A DNA stretch of 64,000 nucleotides from Chitinophaga sp. E66 (lineage in GTDB: Bacteria > Bacteroidota > Bacteroidia > Chitinophagales > Chitinophagaceae). This document shows positions 40,921-52,244 of the stretch, in pieces (the stretch's first letter is position 1; every line of letters starts with the position of its first letter). Under the pieces are notes generated by a model. That model had not been told where the DNA came from and made no database searches. It was given only the letters and a program-made list of their open reading frames with translations. Where the stretch lies: NCBI GenBank assembly GCA_019285755.1, contig CP079103.1, forward strand, positions 6,047,001 through 6,111,000, read 5' to 3'. A program made the position numbers and the translations under genes.

Positions 40921-41913
40921 TTACATCCTTGAAATGAGCCAATTGCCGCTGGCGGTCTCGCGAATATGCATGCGATACCGGGCCGTGTCTCCGAAGCTCC
41001 AGTCAAGATTAGCCCGCATCCAGGCTTTCAGGACGCTGATGTAGCGCTGGAGCTCATCATTTACTTCTTCACCGAAATTCGGTAACGACTCACTCATCGC
41101 GATGAAGCGGCGCACCTCTTCGTCGTGCATGCGCGCGGCTTCGGCCACGGCGGCTTCCAGCGTAAGGGAGCGCTCTTCCTTTAATACAACCACCAGGTTA
41201 TGCACATCGCCCTGGCGGCGTTCCTTGTCGAAGGAGAAAAGGTCGTTGGCCCAGCACACCACATTGTTGCAGGCCAGGGAGAGTTGTTGTACGACTTCGT
41301 GGCCGCGTACCTCATCGGGGAGGTAGATGTTTTCCAGGATTTCTATCAGCTCAATGTCGGCATACAGCGCGCCAGTGTAGGGGCGCTTCTGGATGTAGTC
41401 GGCTACTGACGGGGCTTTATGGGCCATCCTGTTTTCCACTTCCCAAAGGCAGGCGTCCAGGTAATCGGTCATGCTCTGAACGAAACGTTGTTGCCAGGCA
41501 GGGCTGCCCAGTCGGCGCATGCGTTTCCAGAGATCGGCGAAGCCGCCCGCCAGCGCCATACCTTCTTCGGGCGCTACTACGCTATTGTTGCGTAGTATCT
41601 GGCTCACGAAAGAGTGGACCATCTGGAGGTAGTCCAGTTTGCCGAACATGGATTCGTCGTTCTTGTCGTCCAGCAGGAACAGCCAGGTGTTGAATTCTGC
41701 AGCGATGCAAAGTTCAAAACGCCCGGCAGTGGGGAACGCACGGGAAGAAAGCATGGCGAAGCGCGCGCGGTTGAAACGTTCACGCGCTTTTTCCGATTTG
41801 ACAAGCCCGAAGCGGGCGGCCCATTCCGCGGTGTGTTTTTCGGCTTCCTTCGCGAAGGGGTTGAGCATAGAGGGAAAAGGGCAGAAGATCTGCGGCAGTT
41901 GGAGTGTTTGCAT
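40921..41913 (-). CDS. Class I terpene synthase
   Basis: Intact 330-residue terpene cyclase. The aspartate-rich motif DDKNDE (about residues 81-86), the NSE triad NDLFSFDKE (about 218-226) and the C-terminal RY in TARYRMHI are all present, so it should bind three Mg ions and ionise a prenyl diphosphate. An Arg upstream in EVRGHEVV could be the pyrophosphate sensor. No P450 or prenyltransferase is adjacent. Chitinophaga pinensis encodes an 18-hydroxydolabella-3,7-diene synthase of this general type; the product here cannot be predicted. Confidence 0.92.
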   Translation of the reverse strand: MQTLQLPQIFCPFPSMLNPFAKEAEKHTAEWAARFGLVKSEKARERFNRARFAMLSSRAFPTAGRFELCIAAEFNTWLFLLDDKNDESMFGKLDYLQMVHSFVSQILRNNSVVAPEEGMALAGGFADLWKRMRRLGSPAWQQRFVQSMTDYLDACLWEVENRMAHKAPSVADYIQKRPYTGALYADIELIEILENIYLPDEVRGHEVVQQLSLACNNVVCWANDLFSFDKERRQGDVHNLVVVLKEERSLTLEAAVAEAARMHDEEVRRFIAMSESLPNFGEEVNDELQRYISVLKAWMRANLDWSFGDTARYRMHIRETASGNWLISRM

Positions 41914-42046
41914 AAACTGTGTCGTTTAATGATGATAAATGAAAAGGTTACTGTCTGGGATGTAGCTAAAAGGTCTTGTGTCAGGAGTTCATCCTTGACG
42001 GTATTGAAATTTGGGCCGATGAAATAGTCTTTGTGCGTCTGTGTCT

Positions 42047-42098
42047 CGTCTTAAGCAGAAATTAATGTTACTGTGTCTTTACGGGTACGTCTTAAGCA
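42047..42098 (-). repeat. Direct repeats upstream of the terpene synthase
   Basis: Two exact copies of CGTCTTAAGCA (42047-42057 and 42088-42098), spaced 41 bp start to start, about four helical turns. They lie 134-185 bp upstream of the terpene synthase start in a 393-bp gap (41914-42306) that otherwise holds no gene. Possible regulator sites. Confidence 0.4.
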
Positions 42099-42306
42099 TT
42101 GATTACGTTGGCATAAGTCTATCAGAAATTACGCATTTTGTCATCCCTGCTGTTGTACGGATCAAAGGTGGTAAGTTGATTTTCGTGTGATCGCAAAAGA
42201 GGTCGTGGTCCAGTTGGATTTACATATGGGTGTAGGTAATAAATGAAGAAAAACGCACAGGCAATTGTTCCAAAATGTCTCTTATTTACGCTATTTTGGG
42301 AACCGC

Positions 42307-43430
42307 ATGGACGCATTTACCCAACAAGCCTGGAAGCGTTTGAGGCGGAACAAGGGGCCGTTGCAGGACTGGTCGTCATTGTCATGTCGCTGTTCGTTGC
42401 CATTTTCGCCTATTTCCTCGCGCCCGACAGCACGGCCTATGCAAACCGCATGGTGCTGGAGATCGGCGGGCAGCGGCCGGGATTCTCCGTCCATATGCTC
42501 TCCCTTCATCAATCGCATGCCCCAGAAAAAGAGGTTTTTTCCACCGGCTTATCTATGGTGAAACGCCCGCCGACCTGCTGGTCCCGGTGAGAAGCTGGCG
42601 GTTTTCCGGCGATTCCATTCTTCTCGACAAATATGTAGACGAAACCACCACAAGCCCGGAGCGTTATTCACTGGCACAGGTGATCTACGGAAAAGATACG
42701 CCGATTGCCAACCTGGGCCTCGCGCGGGCGCAGGTCCAGAAGGAGCACCTGGAGCGGCGTACCTTCCGGCTTGGTACCGACAAATTCGGCCGCGATATCC
42801 TGAGCCGGTTGCTGGTGGGGACGCGGGTAAGCCTGAGCGTAGGGTGTATTGCCGTGCTCATTTCGCTGACGATCGGCATTCTGCTGGGCGCCGTGGCGGG
42901 ATATTTCCGCGGGGCGGTCGATGAAGCGGTGATGTGGCTGATAAACGTTATCTGGAGCATGCCTACGCTGCTACTCGTTTTCGCAATTACGCTGGCCCTG
43001 GGGAAAGGGTTTTGGCAGGTTTTCATAGCCGTAGGGCTGACAATGTGGGTCAGTGTGGCCCGCATCATCCGTGGCCAGGTCATGGGGTTAAGGGAGCTGC
43101 AGTTCGTAGAGGCCACACGGGCATTGGGTTATGGTCATTCGCGTACCATCGTCAGGCACATCCTTCCCAATATCCTGGGGCCCGTTATGGTCGTAGCGGC
43201 TGGTAACTTCGCCACGGCCATCGTGGTAGAGGCCGGGTTAAGCTTCCTCGGCGTGGGCGTGCAGCCGCCACAACCATCCTGGGGCTGATGATCAGGAGAA
43301 CTACAATTTCATCATTACCCATAACCCCCTCCTGGCCCTTGCGCCCGGGCTCGCTATCATGCTGCTGGTGCTGGCTTTCAATCTGGGAAACGGCCTGCGC
43401 GATGCGCTGGACGTTCGCGGAAAAATTTGA
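42307..43430 (+). CDS. ABC transporter permease, DppC/OppC family
   Basis: Inner-membrane subunit of a peptide/nickel-type importer. An N-terminal helix preceded by AWKRLRRNKGA, a longer than usual periplasmic stretch (about residues 40-135), LGTDKFGRDILSRLLVGTRVSL, and the EAA loop EATRALGYGHSRTIVRHILPN are diagnostic. Indels at about 42350, 42537 and 43287; the restored end is LDVRGKI. About 375 residues. Its ATPase, DppB and binding-protein partners are not here. Confidence 0.9.
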
Positions 43431-43474
43431 CCGGCATTGTATTTATTTTTAATTTTAAGTATTTTAATCACATT

Positions 43475-43908
43475 ATGATGACCCTGACGAGAACCGTTCT
43501 CACGCTCCTCTGCGCATTCGTGCTTGTAGCCTCCGGCTGTAAAAAGAAGAAAAGCGGCGATCCCGTGCCCCGACCGGGTGAGGAAGCGGAATTGCAGGCG
43601 GATATTCCCAATATTCACCTTAACCGGGACGATAATGCGGCCCAGGGCGCTACGCTGGAGTTTTCCATCAAGCTGACTTCCAATCCTTTACCGCCGGATG
43701 GCGTTACGATAACCGTAACGGCCACCAATCCCGCAGGCACTGCCATCGCGCAGAATCCTAAGGTCAGCAGCAAGGAAGGCACCATCAGCCTGACACTAAT
43801 TAACCTGCCACAGCGCCAGGTGGCCGACATTGTGGTGACCGTACAGTCAATAATAAGCCGGGCAACACCAAAACCTACCGCTTCGGTGTAATGAACAAAA
43901 CGTTTTAA
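43475..43908 (+). CDS. Putative lipoprotein of unknown function
   Basis: Lipoprotein of about 144 residues with a signal peptide ending in lipobox VASGC followed by KKKK (Cys about residue 20). The mature part looks like a single beta-sandwich (ATLEFSIKLTSNPLPPDGVTITVTA). I do not recognise a family. One indel at about 43851; the restored tail is KTYRFGVMNKTF. Confidence 0.65.
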
Positions 43909-43993
43909 AAACTGCTGCCATAAAAGTAAAGGGCGATTCCCGGCCGGGAACACCTTTTTTATTTAGGTTTGTGCACTGATTCAATCGATTTTC

Positions 43994-45062
43994 ATGCGTA
44001 TAGCCGTGAATGCCCATCCCCTTGTTGGTGATAGTCCTGCCGATACGGGGAATGTGGCTACAGAATTGTTAGTCCGCGTAGCCCGGTTGCATCCGGATGT
44101 GGAGTTTGTACTGATAGGGGATCAGGCCTGGTTGCCTGCTGAACCGCTGCCCCTGAACGTTCAGGTGGCTGTGCTGAAGCCTTTCGGAAAAGGGAAGGTA
44201 GGCCGCTTCCTGTGGCGGCGGTACCAATGGCCTAAAATGGTCCGGAAGGTGAAAGCTGACAGGATCCTGTATTTCGATGATGTGTTGCCCGTTCCTTTTG
44301 ATGTGCAGCCATATCTCGTCATGACCCGTAAGGGCACGCTGCCTTTCGGGGCCACGACCGACGAAAACATTCGACGGTTCAAAAGGTGGCGGTGTTTTCC
44401 GCATTCGTGAAGGAGCAGCTGACAAACCGTTTCCCGCGGCTGAATGATCGGATCGAGTTTCTGACGCCAGGTGCCAGTGAGGCTTACGTTGCCCTGAACT
44501 GGGAAGAAAGGGAAGAAGTGAAACGGGAATTTGCAGACGGGATGGAATATTTCCTGGCTGTCGGTAGCATTGATCCTTCCAATAATATCATTCCGTTGCT
44601 GAAAGCCTTTTCCATGTTGAAGAAGCGCCTCCGGTCCAGCATTAAGCTGGTGCTGGCGGGAAGGGCCACTGCGGAAGGAGAAGACATCGTTCAGGCATTG
44701 CAAACCTACAAATTCCGTCAGGACGTGATTTGGATCCAGGACACCGATGAGGCTACCCTGGCGCGGCTGACCGGCGGGGCCTACGCCATCGTTCATACTG
44801 CCGGGGCAGACGGGCTGGCGGTTCCTGTGCTGGCAGGGCAGAAATGCCAGGTTCCGGCCGTAGCGCTGTATGCCGGCGCTTCCCCGAAGCAGGGCGGGAT
44901 GCGGCCCTCAACGCGGTTACAGACGACGTGACCGACCTTTCCGAGAAAATGAGCGCCCTCTATAAAGACGAGATGCTGCGCAGCCGGCTATTGAACCATA
45001 TCGGCCGCATTCCCAGCTGGGACGATGCCGCCGAATCCCTCGGTCAGATCGTCACTTCCTGA
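43994..45062 (+). CDS. Glycosyltransferase, GT4-like (GT-B fold)
   Basis: GT-B transferase of about 355 residues: an N-terminal acceptor half (MRIAVNAHPL, FVLIGD) and a donor half with VFSAFVKEQL, YFLAVGSIDPSNNIIPLLKAF and a degenerate E-x7-E-like region at HTAGADGLAVPVL. Indels at about 44388 and 44893. A TAGGTTTG -7 box lies at 43964. No sugar pathway genes surround it, so the acceptor is unknown. Confidence 0.8.
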
Positions 45063-45109
45063 CTTTGACCGGTAATTGCTTATTTTGCGACTCAAACTGA
45101 AAAAGATAC

Positions 45110-45457
45110 ATGACGAAAAAATCTACCATCCAGATACAGGTAGGGCTCGACGAGCAGAAAGTGCCCGAGTCCATTGAGTGGACCGCCACAGACAGCACGG
45201 CCGATAAAATGAACAAAGCCAAGGCCATGATGGTGGCTTTCTGGGATGGCACCGACCGTACCGCGCTCCGGATTGATCTTTGGACGAAGGAAATGATGGT
45301 GGACGAAATGGCCGATTTCTTCTACCAGACCCTCATGACCATGGCTGATACCTACCAGCGCGCCACGCCCTGGGGAGATCAGGCCAACGACCTGCGGGCT
45401 TTTGCCGCCGATTTCTACAAGAAATTCGAAGAAAAACTCAAAAATCAAAACCAGTAA
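45110..45457 (+). CDS. gldC: Gliding motility protein GldC
   Basis: Intact 115-residue protein matching GldC throughout: KKSTIQIQVGLDEQKVPESIEWTA, AKAMMVAFWDG, LRIDLWTKEMMVDEMADFFYQTL, WGDQANDLRAFAADFYKKFE. GldC is cytoplasmic, Bacteroidota-specific and associated with gliding/GldB in flavobacteria, although its exact role is unclear. It is followed 11 bp later by a YqeY protein. Confidence 0.93.
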   Translation: MTKKSTIQIQVGLDEQKVPESIEWTATDSTADKMNKAKAMMVAFWDGTDRTALRIDLWTKEMMVDEMADFFYQTLMTMADTYQRATPWGDQANDLRAFAADFYKKFEEKLKNQNQ

Positions 45458-45468
45458 CAATCCCCGAT

Positions 45469-45920
45469 ATGTCTTTAGAGCAAACGATAAATGCCGCAAT
45501 GAAAACCGCTATGCTGGCGAAGGCTGAAGCCGAGCTCCGCGCCCTGCGCGCCATCAAGGCTGCCGTACTGGTCGCCAAGACGGCGGAAGGCGCCACCGGC
45601 GAACTGACCGAGGCCGATGAGCAGAAGATCCTGCAGAAACTCGCCAAGCAACGTAAAGACTCCCTCGAAATCTTTAGTCAGCAGAACCGTCCTGATCTGG
45701 CGGTGAAAGAAGAGGAAGAGCTGGCAGTGATAGAGCGTTACCTCCTAAACAACTGTCTGAAGACGAGCTGCGTACCGAACTTTCGGGTATTATCGCGGCA
45801 GTAGGCGCTTCCGGGCCGGCTGATATGGGCAAGGTAATGGGCGCCGCTACCAAGCAACTGGCCGGTAAGGCCGACGGGAAGGCGATCTCTGCACTGGTAA
45901 AGGAATTACTGACCAAATAA
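45469..45920 (+). CDS. GatB/YqeY domain-containing protein
   Basis: About 150-residue protein homologous to the tail domain of GatB: EQTINAAMKTAMLAK at the N-terminus, LRAIKAAVLVAKT, EELAVIERYLP and the C-terminal MGKVMGAATKQLAGKADGKAIS. Probably binds tRNA; function in cells unclear. One C missing at about 45748. Middle gene of gldC-yqeY-cvpA. Confidence 0.92.
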
Positions 45921-45927
45921 TCCGGCA

Positions 45928-46491
45928 TTGGCCATCGACGTCATTTTCGCCATTCTGATGGCGTTCGCGCTGTACCGGGGATTCGTGCGGGGATTTATCG
46001 CCGCCGTCTTCTCGCTGGTCGCGTGCGTCATAGGGTTGGCCGCCGCCCTGAAGCTGTCTGCCGTACTGGCGGAATGGCTGGGAAGTCGGGCATGGACGGC
46101 AGATGGTGGCCGGTAGTTTGTTTTATTGTTATATTTCTGGCAGTAGTGATATTGATACGCCTCGGCGCGGCAGCCCTCCAGAAAGTGGTGGAGTGGTCGA
46201 TGCTCGGGTGGCTTAACCGGCTGGGCGGCATCCTGCTTTATGCCGTCATCTTTACGATCGTATACAGCGTGCTGCTGTGGCTCGCAAACCAACTGTACCT
46301 GCTGAACCCGGAAACCAAGCTCCAATCCGTTGTATATCCCTATATCGAGCCTGTAGGACCATGGGTAATGGAACGCCTCGGCAAGATAATCCCCTCTTCA
46401 GGGACGTTTTTGCGGAACTGGAGTCCTTTTTGAAAAGGCCGCCGGCAAGATACCCGTACAAAACCCTGATAACGGAGGTTATTTGAATTAA
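45928..46491 (+). CDS. CvpA family membrane protein
   Basis: Four-helix inner-membrane protein of the CvpA/colicin V production family: DVIFAILMAFALYRGFVRGF, then hydrophobic helices and WLNRLGGILLYAVI. Length is about 187 residues. The start is uncertain: TTG 45928 is used because no ATG lies in frame. Indels at about 46103 and 46390; the restored end is NPDNGGYLN. Known effects include envelope/septum homeostasis. Confidence 0.85.
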
Positions 46492-46535
46492 GAAAAAGAA
46501 TTATTTTAGCGCAAAATTGACTTCAAGCAACGGTA

Positions 46536-47314
46536 ATGAATTACGAAATCAAAACACAGGGCAAATTCAGGTTTATTGAAGAAGGCGAAGGAGAACCGAT
46601 TATTCTGCTGCACGGACTGTTCGGTGCCCTGAGTAATTTCAGTGGAACCATCGAATACTTCAAGCAGTTCAATAAAGTGGTGATTCCCATGCTGCCCTTG
46701 TTTGACCTGAATATCCTGGAAACCTCCGTAGGCGGCCTGGCCAAATACGTACATAAATTCATCGAAGCCCGCGATTACAATAACTTCCACCTCATGGGCA
46801 ACTCCTGGGAGGGCACGTGGCGCTAGTTTATATCCTTAAACACCCGGAAAGAGTCAAATCCCTCGTCCTTACCGGCAGCTCGGGCCTTTTCGAGAACGGA
46901 ATGGGCGAAACGTATCCCAAACGCGGCGATTACGAATATATCCGCAACAAAACCGCGCTTACGTTCTATGATCCCGCCATGGCTACGAAAGAGCTGGTAG
47001 ATGAAGTATTCGAGATTACCAGCAACCGCCTGAAAGTCATCAAGATCATCACCCTTGCCAAATCCGCCATCCGCCATAACCTGGGCGAGGAACTGACCAC
47101 CATCAAAACACCAACCCTGCTGATCTGGGGCCTCAACGACACCGTAACGCCGCCCATGGTAGGCGAGGAGTTCAAGAAGCTGATCCCCAACTCAGAACTT
47201 CACTTCATCGACAAATGCGGCCACGCGCCCATGATGGAGGTTCCGGACGAGTTTAACCGCATCATGCACGACTATCTCCAGCGACTTAACAACAAAGCCG
47301 TAGCCGGAGCATAG
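46536..47314 (+). CDS. Alpha/beta hydrolase
   Basis: About 260 residues: IILLHGLFGALSNF, nucleophile elbow LMGNSLGGHVALVY (Ser), Asp in IWGLNDTVTPP and His in DKCGHAPMMEVP, all spaced as in the family of small hydrolases near MhpC/BphD. One C missing at about 46808. Cytoplasmic; substrate unknown. Confidence 0.9.
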
Positions 47315-47428
47315 CAACCGCCCGTCATCGCTGCCGCGCCATTGCTCCGCGATTCCGTAATTTTTAATAGCCTGTCTGCTGGCTATTGGAATATTCTTTG
47401 CTATTATTGTAAAAGAAACACGATCTCT

Positions 47429-48088
47429 ATGTTGGTGCAGGAACTTATATCTACCGTGGTTCCGGTTCTGCTTCCGCAGGATACCGGTGCCAAAGCGCTT
47501 CGGCTCATGAACGAATTTCATCTGACGCATTTGCCGCTGGTGGTGGATAATAAGTATGTCTACCTCGTGGAAGAAGACCAGGTATTGGATTGGGAAGACC
47601 CTGACCAGCTGCTGGAATCAGCCGCCCCGGCGCACTGAAACCCGCCGTCCCGGAAGGCGCCCATTTTTATGAAGCGCTAAAGGTCTTCTACGATCTAAAG
47701 GTCTCCGCCCTGCCCGTTATCTCCCGCGAAGGGGAATATCTGGGTGTCATTACCCGCGAAAACCTGCTCGCAGCCCTGGCGCAATACAATGGCGTCAAGG
47801 AGCCGGGGGCGTAGTAGTGCTCGAACTGGAGCCCCGCGACTATAGCCTCAGCGAAATCGCACGGATCGCCGAAAGTAACGAAGTCACCCTCCTGAGCGTA
47901 AATACCCTCACAAATCCCAACACGGCCAAACTGGAAGTGGTGCTCAAAACCAACCGTCAGGAAATGCAGGGGCTCATCGCCACCTTCGAAAGATTCAATT
48001 ACACCATCAAATACATGTTTAGTGAAGAGCTGGAAGAAGATCTCCTCAAAAGAACTACGACCTTCTCATGAACTACATCAGCATGTAG
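47429..48088 (+). CDS. CBS domain-containing protein
   Basis: About 220 residues with two CBS motifs (MLVQELISTVVPVLLPQDTG..LPLVVDNKYVYLV and ALPVISREGEYLGVITREN) and a C-terminal ACT-like part (TAKLEVVLKTNRQEMQGL). CBS pairs bind adenine nucleotides. Bacteroidota carry this gene next to nadK, as here. Indels at about 47625, 47808 and 48052; the restored end is KKNYDLLMNYISM. Confidence 0.88.
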
Positions 48089-48098
48089 CTTTTCGAAA

Positions 48099-49542
48099 AT
48101 GCAACTGTTTGCGCACTGTTTTAACATAACCGGCCTGTGGCTATGCCTGCTGGCCGTACTGCCCGCCCGCGCCCAGGTGGCCGATACCACCGTTCTGCCC
48201 CGCCACAGCAGGTAATGGTCATGCAGGACACGTCGTACCTCGTTGTGCGCGACATCGTGGTGGCCGGGAACAAGCGCACCCGCAGGTCCATCATCCTCCG
48301 GGAAATCGGTATCAAGCCCGGCGATACCATCCGCCTCCGCGAGCTCAATTCCCTCCTCGAAGCCAACCGCAAACAACTCCTCAATACCTCCCTTTTCCTG
48401 AACGTGCTCTACAATGTCAAAGACTGGAAGGGAAATGAAGCCAATATCGTCTTCGATGTATGGGAAAGATGGTACCTCCTCGCTTTCCCCGTATTCAAGC
48501 TGGCCGACCGGAATTTCAACCAATGGTGGGTGGAGCAGAAAGAAGCCTCCGGCGGGTGAATGTAGGCGTAAAAGCCTGGCAGGATAACCTGACCGGGCGG
48601 AACGACGAACTTTACACCGACATCTCCTTCGGGTATACCCAGAAATTCGTACTCGGATATACCCTTCCTTACATAGACCGCAAGCTTAGGCACGGGATCG
48701 GATTCTCGGCTTCCTTCAGCCGCAACAGGAAATCAATTATATGTCTGTTGACAATAAGCAGGAGTTTTTCCGGCAAGATGACTTCCTGCGGCGGCAAATG
48801 GCGTTCGGGGTGAGTTATGCCTACCGGAAGGCCATCAGCACCCGTCACCAGGCGTTTCTGACCTATCACACCGAAAAAGTGGCGGACACGGTGGCAAGGC
48901 TCAATCCGGATTACCTCGGTAAAGGGCGGACGGAAGTGCATTACGCCGAATTGCTTTACCGGCTCGATTATATCAAGGCGGATAGCTGGCAATACCCGCT
49001 GGTGGGGCAATCGTTCCGCGGCGAGATTTCAAAAGCCGGCCTGGGCCCTTTGAATGACATCGATTTTGTTAAGATCCGGCTCAAGGGGCCAAATACTGGC
49101 AATATGCGCCCAAGACATACGGGGCGGTGAGCCTACTGGGACAGGTAAAGTTCCCCAACGACCTGCCTTATGCAGCTTCGCGGGCACTGGGATATTCGGA
49201 TGATTACCTTCGGGGCCTGGAATACTATGTGGTGGATGGCACGGCCTTCTTCATCCTGAAAAATACCCTGCGGCGGGAATTGCTTAACTTCAAAGTGCGG
49301 CTGCCGGTCGTGCCGAAGAAATTCAGCAACCTCCTATCCGCGTACTGGCAAAAGCATACGGGGATATGGGATATGGATATTCGAAACTTGGCCTGAGCGG
49401 AGAACTGAGCAACCGCATCCTGTATACGGCCGGAGTAGGGATCGACGTGGTTTCTTTTTACGATACCTGTATCCGTTTCGAATACAGCATCAACCAATTG
49501 GGAGAAAAAGGACTATTTTTACACGCTAAACTGGATATGTAA
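48099..49542 (+). CDS. Omp85-superfamily (BamA/TamA-like) outer-membrane protein
   Basis: Signal peptide (MQLFAHCFNITGLWLCLLAVLPARAQ), one POTRA-like domain (RDIVVAGNKRTRRSIILREIGIKPGD, about residues 45-120), then a beta-barrel of about 340 residues with strong alternating aromatic strands and a C-terminal FEYSINQLGEKGLFLHAKLDM. It differs clearly from the full BamA at 52225. At least five indels (about 48200, 48548, 48735, 49093, 49340). Its partner or substrate is unknown. Confidence 0.82.
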
Positions 49543-49543
49543 A

Positions 49544-50430
49544 ATGCATGTAGCCCTTTACAGCCGCGGCTTTGTTAAAGAAGATCTGGAAGATATACAA
49601 TTGTTGCTGAATGAACTTGCCCGGCAGGAAATAGTGCCCGTGATGTATGAGCCCCTTTACAAGGAGCTCTGCGCGCACATCCAGTTTTCTCCCCAGACCG
49701 ATACATTCTCCTGCGCGGAAGACCTGGACAGCCGCATTGAATTCCTGGTCAGCCTCGGGGCGACGGCACCCTGCTCGATACGGTCAGTTTTATCCGCGAC
49801 AAGAACATACCCGTAATGGGCGTGAACTTCGGCAGGCTCGGCTTCCTGGCCGGCATTGGCCGGAATGCGGTCCATGAGGTCGTAGACTCCCTGGTGAGCC
49901 GCAGTTATGTGGTCGATAAGCGCACCCTGCTCCATCTCGACGCCAGCACGCCGCTTTTCGGTGATGTGCCCTACGCGCTCAACGAATTCACTATCCACAA
50001 GAAAGATACCTCCGCCATGGTGAAGATCCACACCTACCTGAACGGCGAGTTTCTCAATACTTATTGGGCGGACGGGCTCATCGTAGCTACCCCAACCGGT
50101 TCCACCGGGTATTCTCTCAGCTGCGGGGGCCGATCGTTTTCCCGGAAGCGGCCAGCTTCGTAATTACGCCCGTGGCGCCCCATAACCTGAACGTCAGGCC
50201 CATCGTTGTGCCAGACGATAACGTGATCTCCTTTGAAGTCGAAGGCCGGTCGGATCAGTTCATCTGCACGCTGGATTCCAGGATGGAGGTGATCGACAAC
50301 CGGGTGCAGCTGGCTGTCAAGAAGGAGGATTTCACCATTCAACTGCTTCGCCTGAACGAAAGCAACTTCCTGCATACATTGAGGGACAAGCTGTTGTGGG
50401 GATCGATACGCGGAATGCCCGGGGAAATAA
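49544..50430 (+). CDS. nadK: NAD kinase
   Basis: Makes NADP from NAD. The catalytic GGDGT spans an indel at about 49763 (LGGDGTLLDTVSF restored); VMGVNFGRLGFLAGI, the NE of ALNEFTIHK and TPTGSTGYSLSCGGPIV follow. Length is about 296 residues. More indels at about 50130 and 50405-50422; the restored end LLWGIDTRNARGK is my best reading. Start 49544 is 2 bp after the Omp85 gene. Confidence 0.93.
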
Positions 50431-50480
50431 ACGGGTTGCATTTTTTTGTCATACGAAAATGCCTAAATTACGTTCTAGTC

Positions 50481-51349
50481 ATGTTTATGCTGAACACGCG
50501 AATTTTATGCAGAACAGCCGGGATAGCGGCTCTTTTATGCGCCGGATGGCTACAACAGGCCCGGGCGCAACAGGAGCTGAGTTACGTGGGGAGCTGGGCT
50601 TTACGGCCGGGGCCGCCCATTATTTCGGCGATCTTAATACCCATGGGGGCCTCAAGGCGCCCAAACCCACCGTCGGCATTTTCTACCGGAAATACTTCAA
50701 CGATTACATCGGGGCCCGTGCGCACTTCCGGTATATGGGAGTCGGGTATTCGGACGTGTACAACACCAACGACTTCCAGCGAAAAAGGAACCTGAGTTTC
50801 AACTCAGACATCTTTGAGTTGGCGATCCAGGGTGATTTTAACTTCTTCCGGTTTGAGCCGGGGAGCGACGATTACCGGTTTTCACCGTACCTGACGGTGG
50901 GGGCATCGGGGTTCCATTTCAATCCTTACGCATATTACCAGGACCGTAAATACTACCTGCAGCCATTAGGGACCGAGGGGCAGAACTCCGCTGCTTACCC
51001 GGAAAAAAAGCCATATGCGCTGTTCAATTTCGCATTTTTAATCGGCGGAGGCCTGAAGTACAGCCTGAACCGCCGTTTGAACCTGGGGCTGGAGGTTTTG
51101 TACCGCTTCGCCCAGACGGATTACCTGGACGATGTGAGTACCACCTATGCCGGTATTTCCACTTTCCCCACCAAGCCAGACGGCAGCAGCACCATCGCCG
51201 CCATCCTTCAGGACCGGTCTACCGCCACCACGAACCCTCCCATCGGCGAAGCGGGGCGCCAGCGGGGCAATAGCCGCGATAAAGACCAGTTTGCCACAGT
51301 CGAGCTCACTTTAGGCATCCTTTTCACCTCTTACCGCTGTAAATTTTAA
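50481..51349 (+). CDS. DUF6089 family outer-membrane-like protein
   Basis: About 290 residues: a signal peptide (TAGIAALLCAGWLQQARAQ) then a beta-barrel-like protein with GELGFTAGAAHYFGDLN, FYRKYFNDYIGARAHFRYMGVG and YSLNRRLNLGLEVLYRFAQTDYLDDVS, phrases usual in DUF6089. Bacteroidota place it between nadK and uppS, as here. One indel at about 50592. Function unknown. Confidence 0.9.
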
Positions 51350-51408
51350 CCTCTAATCCGCTGCGGACGAGCATTCCCGTTAAAACTACGTTAAAACGGC
51401 CCGCCCCC

Positions 51409-51446
51409 TTTGCAGGAAAGGCCATAAAGTTATTTTTGTATCTTTG
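51409..51446 (+). promoter_or_regulatory. Promoter of uppS-bamA
   Basis: TTTG at 51409, 18-nt spacer, TATTTTTG at 51431, and an overlapping TATCTTTG at 51439; all match the Bacteroidota pattern. The uppS ATG is at 51488. Confidence 0.6.
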
Positions 51447-51487
51447 CACACTTTTAGTAAATCTGTATTAATACGCCTGAACTAGTC

Positions 51488-52244
51488 ATGAGTTTGAAGG
51501 ATCAATTAGACCTGCAACGACTGCCCCGACACATCGCCATTATCATGGACGGTAATGGCCGATGGGCCAAAGAGCGGGTCAGGACCGGCTGTACGGGCAC
51601 CATCAGGGAGTAGAAAGTGTGCGCGATATCGTAGAAGGCTGTGCCGAATTAGGCGTAGAATACCTGACACTATACGCATTTTCTACCGAAAACTGGGACC
51701 GCCCGGTTTACGAAGTCAACGGCATTATGGAACTGTTGGTGACCACCATTCGTAAAGAAGTGGACACCCTCAACAAGAATAATATCCGGCTGCATGTAAT
51801 TGGAGACATGAACATGCTGCCCCTCATTGCCAACGGGAACTGGAGGAAGCGCGCGAGATCACCGGAGTCAACTCCGGGTTAAACCTGTTATGGCCCTCAG
51901 CTACAGCTCCCGGTGGAAATCTGGAAGCCGTACGCGCCATCGCGCGCGACGCAAAAGAAGGAAAAATCAAACCGGAAGATATCAACCACGAAAGCTGGTC
52001 AAAATATCTCAGCACTTCCCAACTGCCGGATCCCGAGCTGATGATCAGGACCTCAGGGGAACACCGCATCAGCAATTTCCTTTTATACCAAATCGCCTAC
52101 GCGGAACTGTATTTCACCAATACCCGCTGGCCAGACTTCCGCAAGGAAAACCTTTACGAAGCCATCCTCAATTATCAAAACAGAGAACGTAGATTCGGCA
52201 AAACAAGCGAACAAATACAGCAGAATGAAGAAATTGTTTCCTAA
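51488..52244 (+). CDS. uppS: Undecaprenyl diphosphate synthase (isoprenyl transferase)
   Basis: cis-Prenyltransferase making the C55 lipid carrier for wall and O-antigen synthesis. The catalytic Asp is in [16 protein letters not shown] (residues about 16-30); [28 protein letters not shown] and [27 protein letters not shown] follow. Four indels (about 51574, 51838, 51893, 51930). Length is about 252 residues. Its end overlaps the bamA start by 20 bp. Confidence 0.94.
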
